A DNA stretch of 64,000 bases from Desulfobacter curvatus DSM 3379 (GTDB lineage: Bacteria > Desulfobacterota > Desulfobacteria > Desulfobacterales > Desulfobacteraceae), in NCBI RefSeq assembly GCF_000373985.1, contig NZ_KB893024.1:1-64000 (forward strand), read 5' to 3'. The translations under genes were made by a program, and so were the position numbers. This document shows positions 25,415 through 35,805 of this stretch, in pieces; positions within the stretch are counted from its first letter, which is position 1; each line of letters starts with the position of its first letter. The notes under the pieces were generated by a model. That model searched no databases and was not told where the DNA came from. It worked only from the letters and a program-made list of their open reading frames with translations.

Positions 25415-27844
25415 ATGCCCACCATGATTTCCACGGACTACATTGAGGTTGCTGTGACCCTGCCTGTGAACCAGACTTATGTTTACGGGCTTCCCGATAG
25501 GTTCCGGGCTGATGCCTGCCCGGGCATGCGTGTTCTGGTGCCCTTTGGACGGCGTCGGATTACCGGCTATATCCTATCTGGAAAAAAGGAGAGCGGGCCA
25601 TATCAGACCAAAGATATGCTGGATTTGCTGGATGACCATCCCCTGTTTCCCGAATTCGACATTGCTTTTTTTAAATGGGTGGCAGCATATTATATCTATC
25701 CTTTAGGGGAAACCATCAAAGCGGCAATACCTGCGGGTCTTTCCTGCATGGATGTCTCTTGCGCCTTTGTCACGGTAAAGGGTGCAAAGGCTCTTGATGC
25801 CGGGGACCTGTCCCATGAAGAGGCCAGGGTACTGGGTTTGGCCGCTGAAAAGGACGGAATTTCTTTAAAATCCCTTTCCCGCCGGGACCCTGCAGGGGCT
25901 GCTGTTCTGCGCCGGCTTGAAAAAAAAGAGCTGGTGCAGGTCACTGCCATACTTCAAAAGGAGACCGCCGGGATAAAAACCGAAAAATTCATTTCCCTGC
26001 CCGGGCAGACGCCGATCCGGCAAATCCGGATGTCGGTCAAACGTCAGAAGATTCTTTCCATTGTCCGGGAGGCTGGTGAAATTTCTTTGACAATCCTTAG
26101 GCGGCAAGTCCCCACAGCACCCAATTTGGTCAAACCCCTGGCCCAGGCCGGGTGGCTGAATGTGGTCAGCCGCCGGGTGTTCAGGGGGCCTTTAGGGGAC
26201 CCGGTAACACCGGATACCCCGCCTGAACTCACCGATGAACAGGCAGCTGTTGTAAAAGAGATTCAGGACCGCGCAGGTCACTTCTTCCCCTGTTTGCTGG
26301 TGGGGGTGACAGGCTCCGGTAAGACTGAAGTGTATATGCGCCTGGTTGCCGATGCTGTGGAGAAGGGCAGGGGGGCCATTGTACTGGTGCCGGAAATTGC
26401 CTTGATTTCCCAGACCGAAAGGCGTTTCAGGGCAAGGTTTGGCGAGAAAATTGCGGTGATCCACTCCATGCTTTCCCAGGGTGAGCGCCTGGATCAATGG
26501 CGGAAAATCAGCCTTGGCAAGGTCAATATCGTTATTGGTGCAAGGTCTGCGATTTTTGCGCCCATCCGGGAGATCGGTATCATTATTGTGGATGAGGAAC
26601 ATGACTACTCCTATAAACAGGAATCGGGCTTGAGGTATAATGCCCGGGATCTTGCCGTGGTCCGGGCGAAAATGCACAACTGTCCTGTGGTGTTAGGGTC
26701 TGCCACGCCTTCGGTGCAGTCCTGCCGGAATGTGATGTTGGAAAAATTATTCAAGCTGGAACTGACCCGGCGGGTGAATAACCAGACGCTGCCTGAGATC
26801 ACCCTGGTGGATATGAAAAAGTACCAGGGAACCTGGGGAACAGACAGTATTATTACCCCGGAGCTTGGCCGGGGCATCCGTGCCTGCCTTGAAAAAGGTA
26901 ACCAGGCTTTGATCTTTTTAAACCGCCGGGGGTTTTCCACCTTTCCGGTCTGCGCCTCATGCGGCAAGACCCTGGGCTGTCCCCATTGTGATGTGACCAT
27001 GACCCTCCACAAGGGCGCGGATCATTATAAATGTCATTTGTGCGGTCATATTTTTACCTCTGATATCCGCTGCCCTGACTGCGGCACCGGGAAAATCAGG
27101 AATTTCGGGTTTGGCACGGAGAAAATTGAATCCATGCTGAAAACCCTGTTTCCAGATGCCCGGGTGGCCCGGATGGACCAGGATTCCACGGCCAGAAAGG
27201 GCAGCACCCTGACCATTTTACGTCAAATCCGCAACCGCACCGTGGATATTATTGTGGGCACCCAGATGCTGGCCAAGGGTCACGATTATCCGGCCATTAC
27301 CCTGGTGGGGGTGATCTGTGCGGACCTAAGCTTAAGCCTGCCCGATTTTAGGGCAAGTGAACGCACCTTCCAACTGCTGGCACAAGTGGCGGGCCGGGCC
27401 GGCCGGGGAGAAGAACCGGGCCAGGTGATCATGCAGACCTTTAACCCGGAACACTTCACCATTAAAGCCGCCCAAAATCAGGATTACCTTGAATTTTTTA
27501 ACCAGGAAACCCCCTTTAGAAAGGCGTTAATGTATCCCCCGTTTTCCCGGATGATCCAGCTCAAGATTTCAGGAAAAAATGCAGATAAAACAAGGGATCA
27601 TGCCCGGCTTGCCGCAGATATCCTTGAACAACTCAATACCCTGGAACCCAAAGCCCAGATTTTGGGACCCATTGAAGCGGCTATCCAGAAAATTTCCGCC
27701 CGTTATCGATGGCAGATTCTTATCAAGGGCGCTTCATCGGGTAATCTTAGCAGGATGGTGTCCGCCATGGTCCGGGACCCTGCAATTCAAAAGGTTTCGT
27801 CTGTGTCCATTGCAGTTGATGTGGATCCCTATTCCATGCTTTAA
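25415..27844 (+). CDS. priA: Primosomal protein N' (replication restart helicase PriA)
   Basis: The protein (about 809 aa) has the N-terminal 3' DNA-binding domain (VAVTLPVNQTYVYGLP), helicase motif I GVTGSGKTEVY, motif II VDEEHD and the two-zinc cysteine cluster CASCGKTLGCPHC...CHLCGHIF...CPDCG typical of PriA. Motif VI is AQVAGRAGRG. It reloads the replisome at stalled forks. No Shine-Dalgarno is clear; I chose the ATG at 25415 because conserved sequence starts a few codons later, with 25424 as alternative. Confidence 0.95.
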   Translation: MPTMISTDYIEVAVTLPVNQTYVYGLPDRFRADACPGMRVLVPFGRRRITGYILSGKKESGPYQTKDMLDLLDDHPLFPEFDIAFFKWVAAYYIYPLGETIKAAIPAGLSCMDVSCAFVTVKGAKALDAGDLSHEEARVLGLAAEKDGISLKSLSRRDPAGAAVLRRLEKKELVQVTAILQKETAGIKTEKFISLPGQTPIRQIRMSVKRQKILSIVREAGEISLTILRRQVPTAPNLVKPLAQAGWLNVVSRRVFRGPLGDPVTPDTPPELTDEQAAVVKEIQDRAGHFFPCLLVGVTGSGKTEVYMRLVADAVEKGRGAIVLVPEIALISQTERRFRARFGEKIAVIHSMLSQGERLDQWRKISLGKVNIVIGARSAIFAPIREIGIIIVDEEHDYSYKQESGLRYNARDLAVVRAKMHNCPVVLGSATPSVQSCRNVMLEKLFKLELTRRVNNQTLPEITLVDMKKYQGTWGTDSIITPELGRGIRACLEKGNQALIFLNRRGFSTFPVCASCGKTLGCPHCDVTMTLHKGADHYKCHLCGHIFTSDIRCPDCGTGKIRNFGFGTEKIESMLKTLFPDARVARMDQDSTARKGSTLTILRQIRNRTVDIIVGTQMLAKGHDYPAITLVGVICADLSLSLPDFRASERTFQLLAQVAGRAGRGEEPGQVIMQTFNPEHFTIKAAQNQDYLEFFNQETPFRKALMYPPFSRMIQLKISGKNADKTRDHARLAADILEQLNTLEPKAQILGPIEAAIQKISARYRWQILIKGASSGNLSRMVSAMVRDPAIQKVSSVSIAVDVDPYSML

Positions 27845-27858
27845 GTTAAGAATATTCA

Positions 27859-27892
27859 CATTACTTGAAAATAAAAATGTAAAAAAGTAATG
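27859..27892 (+). terminator. Possible weak hairpin after priA
   Basis: CATTACTT (27859-27866) and AAGTAATG (27885-27892) form an 8-bp inverted repeat with an A-rich loop directly after the priA stop codon. A T run is lacking, so termination is uncertain. Confidence 0.35.
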
Positions 27893-27900
27893 AGAATTTA

Positions 27901-27928
27901 TTGACATGGATTGATCGTGTCATACCTT
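27901..27928 (+). promoter_or_regulatory. Candidate dnaK promoter
   Basis: A consensus -35 TTGACA (27901-27906) is followed after 16 bp by TACCTT, a poor -10. No CIRCE inverted repeat and no clear sigma-32-type promoter was seen upstream of dnaK. Confidence 0.4.
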
Positions 27929-27962
27929 TATCCCGTAAACAATAAACCAACGGAGGTAAGAC

Positions 27963-29861
27963 ATGAGTCATATAATCGGAATCGACCTGGGTACCACAAA
28001 CTCTTGCGTATCCATACTCGAAAACAGTAAACCAGTTGTTATTACAAACCCCGAAGGGGGAAGAACCACACCATCGGTGGTGGCCGTGACCCAAAACGGG
28101 GAGCGTCTGGTGGGGCAGGCAGCCCGGCGCCAGGCCGTGACCAACCCGGAAAATACGGTATTTGGGGTAAAACGTTTAATCGGGCGGCATTTTGATTCCC
28201 CTGAAGTTCAGGCGGACATCTCCATTCTTCCTTATAAAATTAAGAAGGCCGGCAACGGCGGGGTGGCTGTTCAGATGAACGGCAAGGATCACACCCCGGC
28301 GGAGATCTCCTCTTTTATTCTGGCCAATATCAAAAAAACGGCTGAAGAGTATCTCGGGGAAAAGGTGACGGATGCCGTGATCACAGTTCCGGCTTATTTT
28401 AACGACAGCCAGCGCCAGGCCACAAAGGATGCCGGAAAAATTGCGGGACTGAATGTGCTGCGCATCATCAACGAGCCCACAGCGGCCTCCCTGGCCTTTG
28501 GGCTGGAGAAGAAAGATGAACAGAAGATTGCCGTGTTTGACCTTGGGGGCGGCACCTTTGACATCTCCATTCTGGAGCTTGGCGGCGGTGTCTTTGAAGT
28601 AAAGGCCACCAATGGCGATACCCATCTGGGCGGCGAGGATTTTGACCTGCAGATTGTCAACTATTTGGCCGATGAGTTCAAAAAAGATCAGGGTATTGAT
28701 CTGCGAAATGATGCTATGGCGCTTCAGCGGCTTAAAGAGGCGGCGGAAAAGGCAAAACAGGAACTCTCCTCTTCTTTGGAAACAGAGATTAATCTGCCCT
28801 TTATCACCGCAGATGCCTCAGGCCCGAAACATTTAAATATTAAGCTGACCCGGGCCAAAGTTGAAAGTCTGGTGTCCGACCTGCTGGACCGGCTGGAAGG
28901 GCCGTGTGCAACAGCCGTTAAAGATGCGGGTCTTAATTTTTCCGACATCGACAAGGTGATCCTTGTGGGCGGCATGACCCGGATGCCTGCGGTTCAGTCC
29001 AGGGTGGAAAAGATCTTTGGCAAACCTGCGGACAAGGGGGTAAACCCGGACGAAGTGGTGGCGTTGGGTGCCGCCATCCAGGGCGGTATCCTCAAAGGCG
29101 ATTTGGAAGATGTACTGCTGCTGGATGTTACGCCGCTGTCTCTAGGTATTGAGACCATGGGTGGTGTGATGACGCGGCTGATCGAGAAAAATACCACCAT
29201 CCCGGTGCAGAAAAGTGAGGTCTTTTCCACGGCTGAAGACAATCAGCCGGCTGTTACCATACATGTGCTCCAGGGTGAGCGTGAGATGGCTTCAGATAAT
29301 AAATTGCTTGGCCAGTTTGAATTGACCGGTATTGCTGCCGCCCCCAGAGGTACCCCTCAGATTGAAGTCACCTTTGACATTGATGCCAACGGTATTGTTA
29401 ACGTGTCTGCCAAAGATAAGGCAACAGGCAAGGCGCAGTCCATCCAGATTACGTCTTCCTCAGGTCTTTCAAAGGAAGAGATCGACGCCCTGGTTAAAGA
29501 TGCTGAGCGTCATGCAGAAGAGGATAAACGCAAAAAAGATCTGGTAACGGCCAGAAACCAGGCGGATCAACTGATCTACCAGACTGAAAAAATAATCAGC
29601 GGATCACAGATCCCTGTGGATGCAGATACCCGGGGCCGTTTGGAAGGATTGTCCAATGATTTGAAAGAGGCAGTAAAGTCAGATGATGTGAACCGGATAA
29701 ACACAGCAACTGAACGCCTGAATCAGGCTTTGAACACCATGAGCCAGGCTGCGTATTCCCAGGCCCAGGGACCGTCTTCAGGTCCCGGCGAAACCACCGG
29801 GAACACAGTGTCCAAGGACGATGATGATATCATTGATGCCGAATATTCAGACGTCGCTTAA
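27963..29861 (+). CDS. dnaK: Molecular chaperone DnaK (Hsp70)
   Basis: The 632-aa protein is canonical: IGIDLGTTNSCVSIL at the N terminus, IINEPTAASLAFG near residue 170, FDLGGGTFDISIL near 193, the linker DVLLLDVTPLSLGIE and the C-terminal DDDIIDAEYSD tail. It refolds proteins with DnaJ and GrpE, neither of which is adjacent. CGGAGG lies 6 nt before the ATG. A conserved-loop hairpin (copy F) follows 15 nt after the stop codon. Confidence 0.96.
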   Translation: MSHIIGIDLGTTNSCVSILENSKPVVITNPEGGRTTPSVVAVTQNGERLVGQAARRQAVTNPENTVFGVKRLIGRHFDSPEVQADISILPYKIKKAGNGGVAVQMNGKDHTPAEISSFILANIKKTAEEYLGEKVTDAVITVPAYFNDSQRQATKDAGKIAGLNVLRIINEPTAASLAFGLEKKDEQKIAVFDLGGGTFDISILELGGGVFEVKATNGDTHLGGEDFDLQIVNYLADEFKKDQGIDLRNDAMALQRLKEAAEKAKQELSSSLETEINLPFITADASGPKHLNIKLTRAKVESLVSDLLDRLEGPCATAVKDAGLNFSDIDKVILVGGMTRMPAVQSRVEKIFGKPADKGVNPDEVVALGAAIQGGILKGDLEDVLLLDVTPLSLGIETMGGVMTRLIEKNTTIPVQKSEVFSTAEDNQPAVTIHVLQGEREMASDNKLLGQFELTGIAAAPRGTPQIEVTFDIDANGIVNVSAKDKATGKAQSIQITSSSGLSKEEIDALVKDAERHAEEDKRKKDLVTARNQADQLIYQTEKIISGSQIPVDADTRGRLEGLSNDLKEAVKSDDVNRINTATERLNQALNTMSQAAYSQAQGPSSGPGETTGNTVSKDDDDIIDAEYSDVA

Positions 29862-29876
29862 TTTTTAAAATCAGTC

Positions 29877-29912
29877 ATGAGCCGAGCCTGGTCTATCAGT
29901 TGCTCGGCTCAT
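29877..29912 (-). repeat. Two-hairpin element, hairpin-only copy F (likely bidirectional terminator)
   Basis: ATGAGCCGAGC (29877-29887) and GCTCGGCTCAT (29902-29912) form a perfect 11-bp stem. The 14-nt loop on the minus strand contains TGATAGACCAG, the constant loop of the dispersed element. It lies between the convergent dnaK and transglutaminase-like genes. Confidence 0.85.
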
Positions 29913-29916
29913 GCTG

Positions 29917-32900
29917 TTAATAGCGGGTCCTTAAGTCCAGGGTATATGGAAACCTTGGGTTTAACGGTTCGTTGGGTATCTGGTTCAACGGGCCCGGGGT
30001 GTGACCAATATCCCTGAACCGGGAAATCCGTCGGCCTTCGGCTTCCAGGGCGTTAATTGGAAAAATGTCATAACCTCGCCCACCCGGGTGGAATGCATGA
30101 TAGGTGCATCCGCCCAGTGACCGCATACTCCAGGTATCCACCAGGTCAAAGACCAACGGGGTATGTACACCGATGGTGGGGTGCAGGCAGGACGGGGGCT
30201 GCCAGGCCCGGTACCGGATTCCGGCCACGGACTGGGCATTGATCTCTGTGGGGTGAAAGGGTACGGGGCGCCCGTTGCAAAGCACCTGGTAACGGTCATC
30301 CGTCATGCCGGTTACCTTGATCTGGAGGCGCTCTAAAGAGGAGTCTACATATCTGGCCGTACCCCCGCCGCCGGGTTCTTCCCCCAGTACATGCCAGGGT
30401 TCAATGGCGGTGCGCAGTTCCATTTCCACACCTGCATGGCAGACTTTTCCGATAAAGGGGAACCTGAATTCAAAGTGGGGGTGAAAACATGCGGGCGTCA
30501 GGTCATAGCCGTCCCGGCGCAGAATATCCAGCACATCGCAGAAATCCTGCCACACATAAAAGGGCAGCATGAACTTGTCGTGCAGGGTCGTTCCCCACCG
30601 CACCAGTTTTTCTTTGTAAGGTGTTTTCCAGAATTTGAGCATGAATATGCGCAGCAGCAACTGCTGGGCAAGGCTCATTCTGGCATGGGGCGGCATCTCA
30701 AAGGAGCGAAACTCCAACAGCCCCAGCCGCCCGGAAGCGGAGTCCGGGGAGTACAATTTGTCAATGCAGAATTCAGCCCGGTGGGTGTTGCCGGTAAGAT
30801 CCGTGAGCAGGTGGCGGAACAACCGGTCCACCAGCCAGGGCGGACACGGCAATCCAATATCTGAGCCGGGCAGAAAATTGGATTGATAGGATGACATCTG
30901 GTTGTCAAGCTCGGCAAAGGCAATGTCCAGTTCATCCAGGGTGTCGTGGCGTGCTTCATCAATCCTTGGGGACTGGCTGGTGGGCCCCATGAACAACCCT
31001 GAAAAGAGAAAGGACAACGATGGATGATTATTCCAGAACGCTAAAAAACTGCGCAACAGGTCCGGCCGGGCAAGCCAGGGGCTTTGGCCGGGACTGGGGC
31101 CGCCCATGACAATGTGGTTGCCGCCGCCGGTGCCGGAGTGCCGTCCGTCTAGCATGAACTTTTCCGTGCCAAGGCCTGATTGTCTCGCCTCTTCGTACAG
31201 ATCACAGGTCACATCCACCATCTGGCCCCAGGTGGTTGCCGGGTGAATGTTCACTTCAATTACCCCGGGGTCCGGGGTGACGTTGAGGACGTTGATCCGG
31301 TGATCAAAGGGCGGGGTGTAGCCTTCAATGATTACAGGAAAACCTGTGGTGCGGGCGGCCTGTTCCACTGCGGCAATCAGTTCGAAATAATCTGTTGCAC
31401 TGGCCATGGGAGGCATGAATACATAGAGCCGTCCGTCCCTGGGCTGGATACAAATGGCCGTCCGGATGACCGGCTCGGTGCCGTCGGCGTCATAGGCCGG
31501 ATGGACTACGGGCCCAAGGGTTTGGGAGACAACATCATCCCGGGTTTGTGTTTCCGGTTGTCCCGGGATATTGAATTGACCGTCCTTTTCCCTTTCCACC
31601 CGGCGCAACTGTTCCTTGTCCGAATCGGTTGTCAACGGATCAGGGAACGGGCCGTGGATTCCCATGGGGTCCTCTTCCACCACATGGGGATACTTTTTGG
31701 GAGATATCCAGGGCAGACTGTCCAGGGGCAAACGAAGCCCCATGGGCGAATCTCCGGGCACCAGAAATAAATTGCTGGAACGCAAGTCCCAGGCGCAGCT
31801 TTTCCATGATCCTTTCTTAATGGGCAGTACAAAGCCCGTGACCGTCCCAATGCCCTGTTCAAATACCCGGGACATACGGGCGCGCTCCTCGGGATCTTTC
31901 AGCCGGGAGTCTTCCGGGGTAACATTGACCGGCAGGCGCTGCTCCTTTAAGAGCCAGTAGAATACATCTTCATAGGCCGGTATGATATATTGTTCATCCA
32001 CCCCCAGTACCTGGGTGACGGTCTGGATCAAGACTTGTGCATGGGCAGGGCCGAAACCGTAGTCCCTGGTGTCATCCGCCAGAAGGGACGGATCCTGCCA
32101 AAGGGGGGTGCCGTCCCTTCGCCAGTAACAACCCAGGGCCCAGCGGGGCAGGGACTCGCCCGGATACCATTTGCCCTGGCCGATGTGTAGCAGGCTGCCC
32201 GGGGCCCATTTGCCCCGCAGGCGCTGTAGCAGTTCCATGGCCTTGATTTTTTTGGTGGGCCCCACGGCGGCGGTGTTCCATTCATCGGCGTCCATGTCCG
32301 TGGCCGATACAAAGGTGGGTTCTCCGCCCATGGTCAAGGTGATGTTTTCCTTTTTAATCTCTTCATCCACCCGGAAGCCAAGATCGTGAATTTTTGTCCA
32401 GATCTCCTCGGGATAGGGTTTGGTGGATCTGGGATCTTCGTGGATGCGTGTCACGCGCATGGTGTGGGAAAATTCTACCTCGCACTTCTCAAGCCCCCCT
32501 GTGACAGGCGCCGCGCTTTTGGGAAACGGGGTACAGGCAAGGGGGATATGGCCTTCACCGGCCAAAAGTCCGGATGTGGGGTCCAGCCCCACCCAGCCGG
32601 CTCCGGGTAGAAACACCTCTACCCAGGCATGAAGGTCTGTGAAGTCCTGTTCCGGTCCCGAAGGCCCTTCAAGGGATTTGACATCGGCGGCGAGCTGGAT
32701 CAGGTACCCGGATACAAACCGGGATGCTAATCCAAGATGGCGTAAAATGTTGACCAGCAGCCAGGCCGAATCCCTGCAGGAGCCCGACCGCTTGGTCAAT
32801 GTCTCCTCACAGGTCTGGACATTGGGCTCCATGCGGATATTATAGCTGATGGCCTTTTGCAGATCCTGGTTCACACGGACCAGGAAATCAATGGTGTTCT

Positions 32901-33315
32901 CTTTTTTGCGGCTGATCTGGGAAAGATAGGCGGTAAATTTGCTGCCCACACGGGTTTTTTGTAAAAAAGGCCCCAAGTCCTTTTTGACCTCCGATGAATA
33001 TTTAAATGGATATTCCCGGGCATACTCCTCCAGAAAAAAATCAAAGGGGTTAATGGTGACCATTTCGGCAACAAGATCCACAACAATGGAAAAATGATCG
33101 GTCTTTTCCTGGAAATTAAGCCTGGACAGATAGTTGGAAAAAGGATCCTGCTGCCAGTTGATAAAATGGTCGTCCGGTAAAACCGTCTGGTTGTAGCTTA
33201 AAATCGGGGTCCGGCAGTGGGGGGCGGGGCGCAGCCGGATCACCTGGGGGCCTAATTGGATTTTGCGATCATATTTATATTCGGTTTTATGATACAAGGC
33301 CACTTGAATTGCCAT
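29917..33315 (-). CDS. Transglutaminase-like protein with DUF2126 domain
   Basis: The 1132-aa protein begins with a bacterial transglutaminase N-terminal beta domain. A transglutaminase core follows with the triad Cys180 (SGSCRDSAW), His229 (DLHAWVEV) and Asp245 (GLDPTSG). The large remainder is the DUF2126 module (GGEPTFVSATDMDADEW near 340; HSGTGGGNHIVMGG near 730). It is first in coordinates but last in transcription of a conserved trio with the alpha-E protein and the circularly permuted ATP-grasp protein. The trio is proposed in the literature to make or cleave peptide-type linkages; the substrate is unknown. Confidence 0.93.
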   Translation of the reverse strand: MAIQVALYHKTEYKYDRKIQLGPQVIRLRPAPHCRTPILSYNQTVLPDDHFINWQQDPFSNYLSRLNFQEKTDHFSIVVDLVAEMVTINPFDFFLEEYAREYPFKYSSEVKKDLGPFLQKTRVGSKFTAYLSQISRKKENTIDFLVRVNQDLQKAISYNIRMEPNVQTCEETLTKRSGSCRDSAWLLVNILRHLGLASRFVSGYLIQLAADVKSLEGPSGPEQDFTDLHAWVEVFLPGAGWVGLDPTSGLLAGEGHIPLACTPFPKSAAPVTGGLEKCEVEFSHTMRVTRIHEDPRSTKPYPEEIWTKIHDLGFRVDEEIKKENITLTMGGEPTFVSATDMDADEWNTAAVGPTKKIKAMELLQRLRGKWAPGSLLHIGQGKWYPGESLPRWALGCYWRRDGTPLWQDPSLLADDTRDYGFGPAHAQVLIQTVTQVLGVDEQYIIPAYEDVFYWLLKEQRLPVNVTPEDSRLKDPEERARMSRVFEQGIGTVTGFVLPIKKGSWKSCAWDLRSSNLFLVPGDSPMGLRLPLDSLPWISPKKYPHVVEEDPMGIHGPFPDPLTTDSDKEQLRRVEREKDGQFNIPGQPETQTRDDVVSQTLGPVVHPAYDADGTEPVIRTAICIQPRDGRLYVFMPPMASATDYFELIAAVEQAARTTGFPVIIEGYTPPFDHRINVLNVTPDPGVIEVNIHPATTWGQMVDVTCDLYEEARQSGLGTEKFMLDGRHSGTGGGNHIVMGGPSPGQSPWLARPDLLRSFLAFWNNHPSLSFLFSGLFMGPTSQSPRIDEARHDTLDELDIAFAELDNQMSSYQSNFLPGSDIGLPCPPWLVDRLFRHLLTDLTGNTHRAEFCIDKLYSPDSASGRLGLLEFRSFEMPPHARMSLAQQLLLRIFMLKFWKTPYKEKLVRWGTTLHDKFMLPFYVWQDFCDVLDILRRDGYDLTPACFHPHFEFRFPFIGKVCHAGVEMELRTAIEPWHVLGEEPGGGGTARYVDSSLERLQIKVTGMTDDRYQVLCNGRPVPFHPTEINAQSVAGIRYRAWQPPSCLHPTIGVHTPLVFDLVDTWSMRSLGGCTYHAFHPGGRGYDIFPINALEAEGRRISRFRDIGHTPGPLNQIPNEPLNPRFPYTLDLRTRY

Positions 33316-33353
33316 GGATGTAAATACTCCTTAAAGGGTAGGTCCGGTTTGTT

Positions 33354-34337
33354 TTACTGGACTTGGACAGAGGTCTGTTCCGTCTGGTTGTCGGGAATTT
33401 TGAAAAATACCTCGCGGATGCCGATCCCAACCTGGTTAATCTTTGTCTGCAGATCATCAAGGTATTCGTGCATGCCTGTGGAAATTACATCATCAATATC
33501 CGAATAATCCAGATCCGCGCATAACCGGCCCAGGCTTTTTTCCGCCGGATTGGATACAGCAGCCCTGGGGGTACCGGTGATTTCGTGCAGGGCGCTCTTG
33601 GCGTTTGTCAGGCAGCAGTGGATGGATCTGGGAAAGTCCGGATCAAAGATTAGAAAGTCGCACACCTGTTTGGGTACAATCCGGTGAAATTGTTTCCGAT
33701 AGATTTCAAACCCGGAGGTGGATTTGAGCACAGCGCCCCACTGGATCACATCGTAAGGGGAGTTGACATTTTCGGGTGTGGGTAACAGCATGAAGTATTT
33801 AACGTCCAGTATTCGGGAGGTCTTATCAGCCCGTTCGAGAAATTGGCTGAGCAAGGCAAAATGAAAGGCCTCCCCCCGGGACATGGTGGCATGCAACAGG
33901 CCTGTGAACATATGGCTCATATCGGTGATGCCTTTGAAAAAGCCGTGTGGGTCCTTGTGGGCCACACGGTTTTGGGTTGCATCCTTGAGCAGAAGATAGG
34001 AGCGGTTAATCTGTTCCCATATGCTCGATGAGATGATTTCCCTGACGCTTCGGGCGTTTTCCCTGGCAGCGGCTACACAGGAAATAATGGAGTTGCCGTA
34101 TTCCCTGTCCAGGGCCAGGAACTGGATCACATTTTCCCTGGAATAATCTGTACCGTACCGTTTTTCAAACACTTCATGGTCGCCTGTGGTCATTACCAGG
34201 GGCTGCCAGGCCCCGGCCATTCCTGAGGCCATGTCCAGGGACAGGTTAAGGTTTACATTAATAAAACGAGCTATATTTTCGGCTCTTTCAATATAACGGG
34301 TCATCCAGTAGATGGAATCTGCAACGCGGCTTAACAT
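33354..34337 (-). CDS. Alpha-E domain protein (DUF403)
   Basis: The 327-aa, almost wholly helical protein begins MLSRVADSIYWMTRYIERAE, the hallmark of the alpha-E family. It always travels with circularly permuted ATP-grasp and transglutaminase-like proteins, as here. AGGGAG lies 6 nt before the ATG. Biochemical role is not established. Confidence 0.93.
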   Translation of the reverse strand: MLSRVADSIYWMTRYIERAENIARFINVNLNLSLDMASGMAGAWQPLVMTTGDHEVFEKRYGTDYSRENVIQFLALDREYGNSIISCVAAARENARSVREIISSSIWEQINRSYLLLKDATQNRVAHKDPHGFFKGITDMSHMFTGLLHATMSRGEAFHFALLSQFLERADKTSRILDVKYFMLLPTPENVNSPYDVIQWGAVLKSTSGFEIYRKQFHRIVPKQVCDFLIFDPDFPRSIHCCLTNAKSALHEITGTPRAAVSNPAEKSLGRLCADLDYSDIDDVISTGMHEYLDDLQTKINQVGIGIREVFFKIPDNQTEQTSVQVQ

Positions 34338-34365
34338 GATATCTCCCTAATTTTTACCCCAATAA

Positions 34366-35805
34366 TTAATCTGTGCCACTTAAAACCCAGGAGTCTTTTG
34401 TGCCACCCCCCTGGGACGAGTTCACCACCAAAGATCCTTTTCTCAAGGCCACCCGTGTCAGCCCGCCGGGAAGCACATAGATATCCTCGCCGTAAAGAAT
34501 GTAGGGGCGAAGGTCCACATGCCGCCCTTCAAAATGATCCCCCACAATGGTGGGCACCTGGGAAAGGCTGATGGTGGGCTGGGCAATATAGGTCCTGGGG
34601 CTGGCCTTGATACGGCGGGCAAACTCCTCGCGCTCGGCCTTGTCGGCATGGGGGCCGATCATCATACCGTATCCGCCGCTTTCATTGGCTGCCTTGACCA
34701 CAAATTTATCCAGATTGTCAAGCACATGGGCGCGGTCCTTTTCATCCCAGCACACATAAGTAGGCACATTGGGTAAAATGGGATCTTCCCCCAGGTAATA
34801 TGAAATAATTTTCGGCACATACGCATACACGGCCTTGTCATCCGCTACGCCGGTGCCCGGTGCGTTGGCCATGGCCACCCGGCCCTTGAAATAGGCCGAC
34901 ATAATACCCGGAACCCCGAGCATGGAATCGGACCGGAACACTTTGGGGTCAATGAAATCATCATCAATGCGGCGGTAAAGAACCTCAATGGGTGAAAGTC
35001 CCTTAGTGGTCCGCATATAAAGCCTGTCATCGGACACCACAAGGTCCTGGCCTTCCACCAATTCAATGCCCATCTGCTGGGCAAGGAATGAATGTTCAAA
35101 ATAGGCGGAATTATACCGCCCCGGGGTAAGCACCCCGATCTTGTGGTTGGAGCCTGTGGAGGGCAAAAGGTTTTCAAGGGTGGCCAGAAGTTTGTGGGGA
35201 TATTCATCCACGGCCCGGACCTGTGAGCTTGCAAAAACTTCGGGAAACGTGCGTTTAAGGACCTGGCGGTTTTCAAGCACATAGGATACGCCGGATGGAC
35301 AGCGCAGATTGTCCTCAAGTACATAAAACTCGCCGTCCGTATCCCGGATCAAATCCGTGCCCGTGACATGGCACCAGACGCCTTTGGGCGGTGTAAACCC
35401 TTCCATCTGTTTGCGGTAAGCGGCGCAGGACATGATCAGATCTTCGGGGACTACCTTGTCCTTAATAATTTTTTTATCGTGGTAGATATCTTCAAGAAAC
35501 AGATTCAGGGCATGGATACGCTGCCGCAACCCGCTTTCAATGTGTTGCCACTCCCTGTCCTCAATGATTCTTGGGATAATGTCAAAGGGCAGGATCTTTT
35601 CTGTTCCTTCCTCACTTCCATACACATTAAAGGTGTTACCTAACTGCAGAAGTGAGGTTTCCGCAGATTGTTGCTTTAATAACAGCGCATTTTCCGGCAG
35701 GGACTCTATTTGATTGATTAGTTTTTTAGCACCGTCCCTGACAGTGCCGTCCTTGTGGAAGAGTTCATCATAGTATTCTGTCGGCTTATAATTTGAAAAT
35801 TTCAT
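34366..35805 (-). CDS. Circularly permuted type-2 ATP-grasp protein
   Basis: The protein (about 479 aa) has the family markers YYDELFHKDGTVRDGAK near the start, DLIRDTDGEFYVLEDNLRCPSGVSYVLENR near 165 and VVKAANESGGYGMMIGPHA near 370, with ATP-grasp acidic ligands. These enzymes are thought to ligate amino acids or peptides. The ATG at 35805 has GGAG 7 nt upstream and is preferred to one 15 codons earlier. First gene of the trio; the alpha-E gene starts 28 nt downstream. Confidence 0.92.
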   Translation of the reverse strand: MKFSNYKPTEYYDELFHKDGTVRDGAKKLINQIESLPENALLLKQQSAETSLLQLGNTFNVYGSEEGTEKILPFDIIPRIIEDREWQHIESGLRQRIHALNLFLEDIYHDKKIIKDKVVPEDLIMSCAAYRKQMEGFTPPKGVWCHVTGTDLIRDTDGEFYVLEDNLRCPSGVSYVLENRQVLKRTFPEVFASSQVRAVDEYPHKLLATLENLLPSTGSNHKIGVLTPGRYNSAYFEHSFLAQQMGIELVEGQDLVVSDDRLYMRTTKGLSPIEVLYRRIDDDFIDPKVFRSDSMLGVPGIMSAYFKGRVAMANAPGTGVADDKAVYAYVPKIISYYLGEDPILPNVPTYVCWDEKDRAHVLDNLDKFVVKAANESGGYGMMIGPHADKAEREEFARRIKASPRTYIAQPTISLSQVPTIVGDHFEGRHVDLRPYILYGEDIYVLPGGLTRVALRKGSLVVNSSQGGGTKDSWVLSGTD

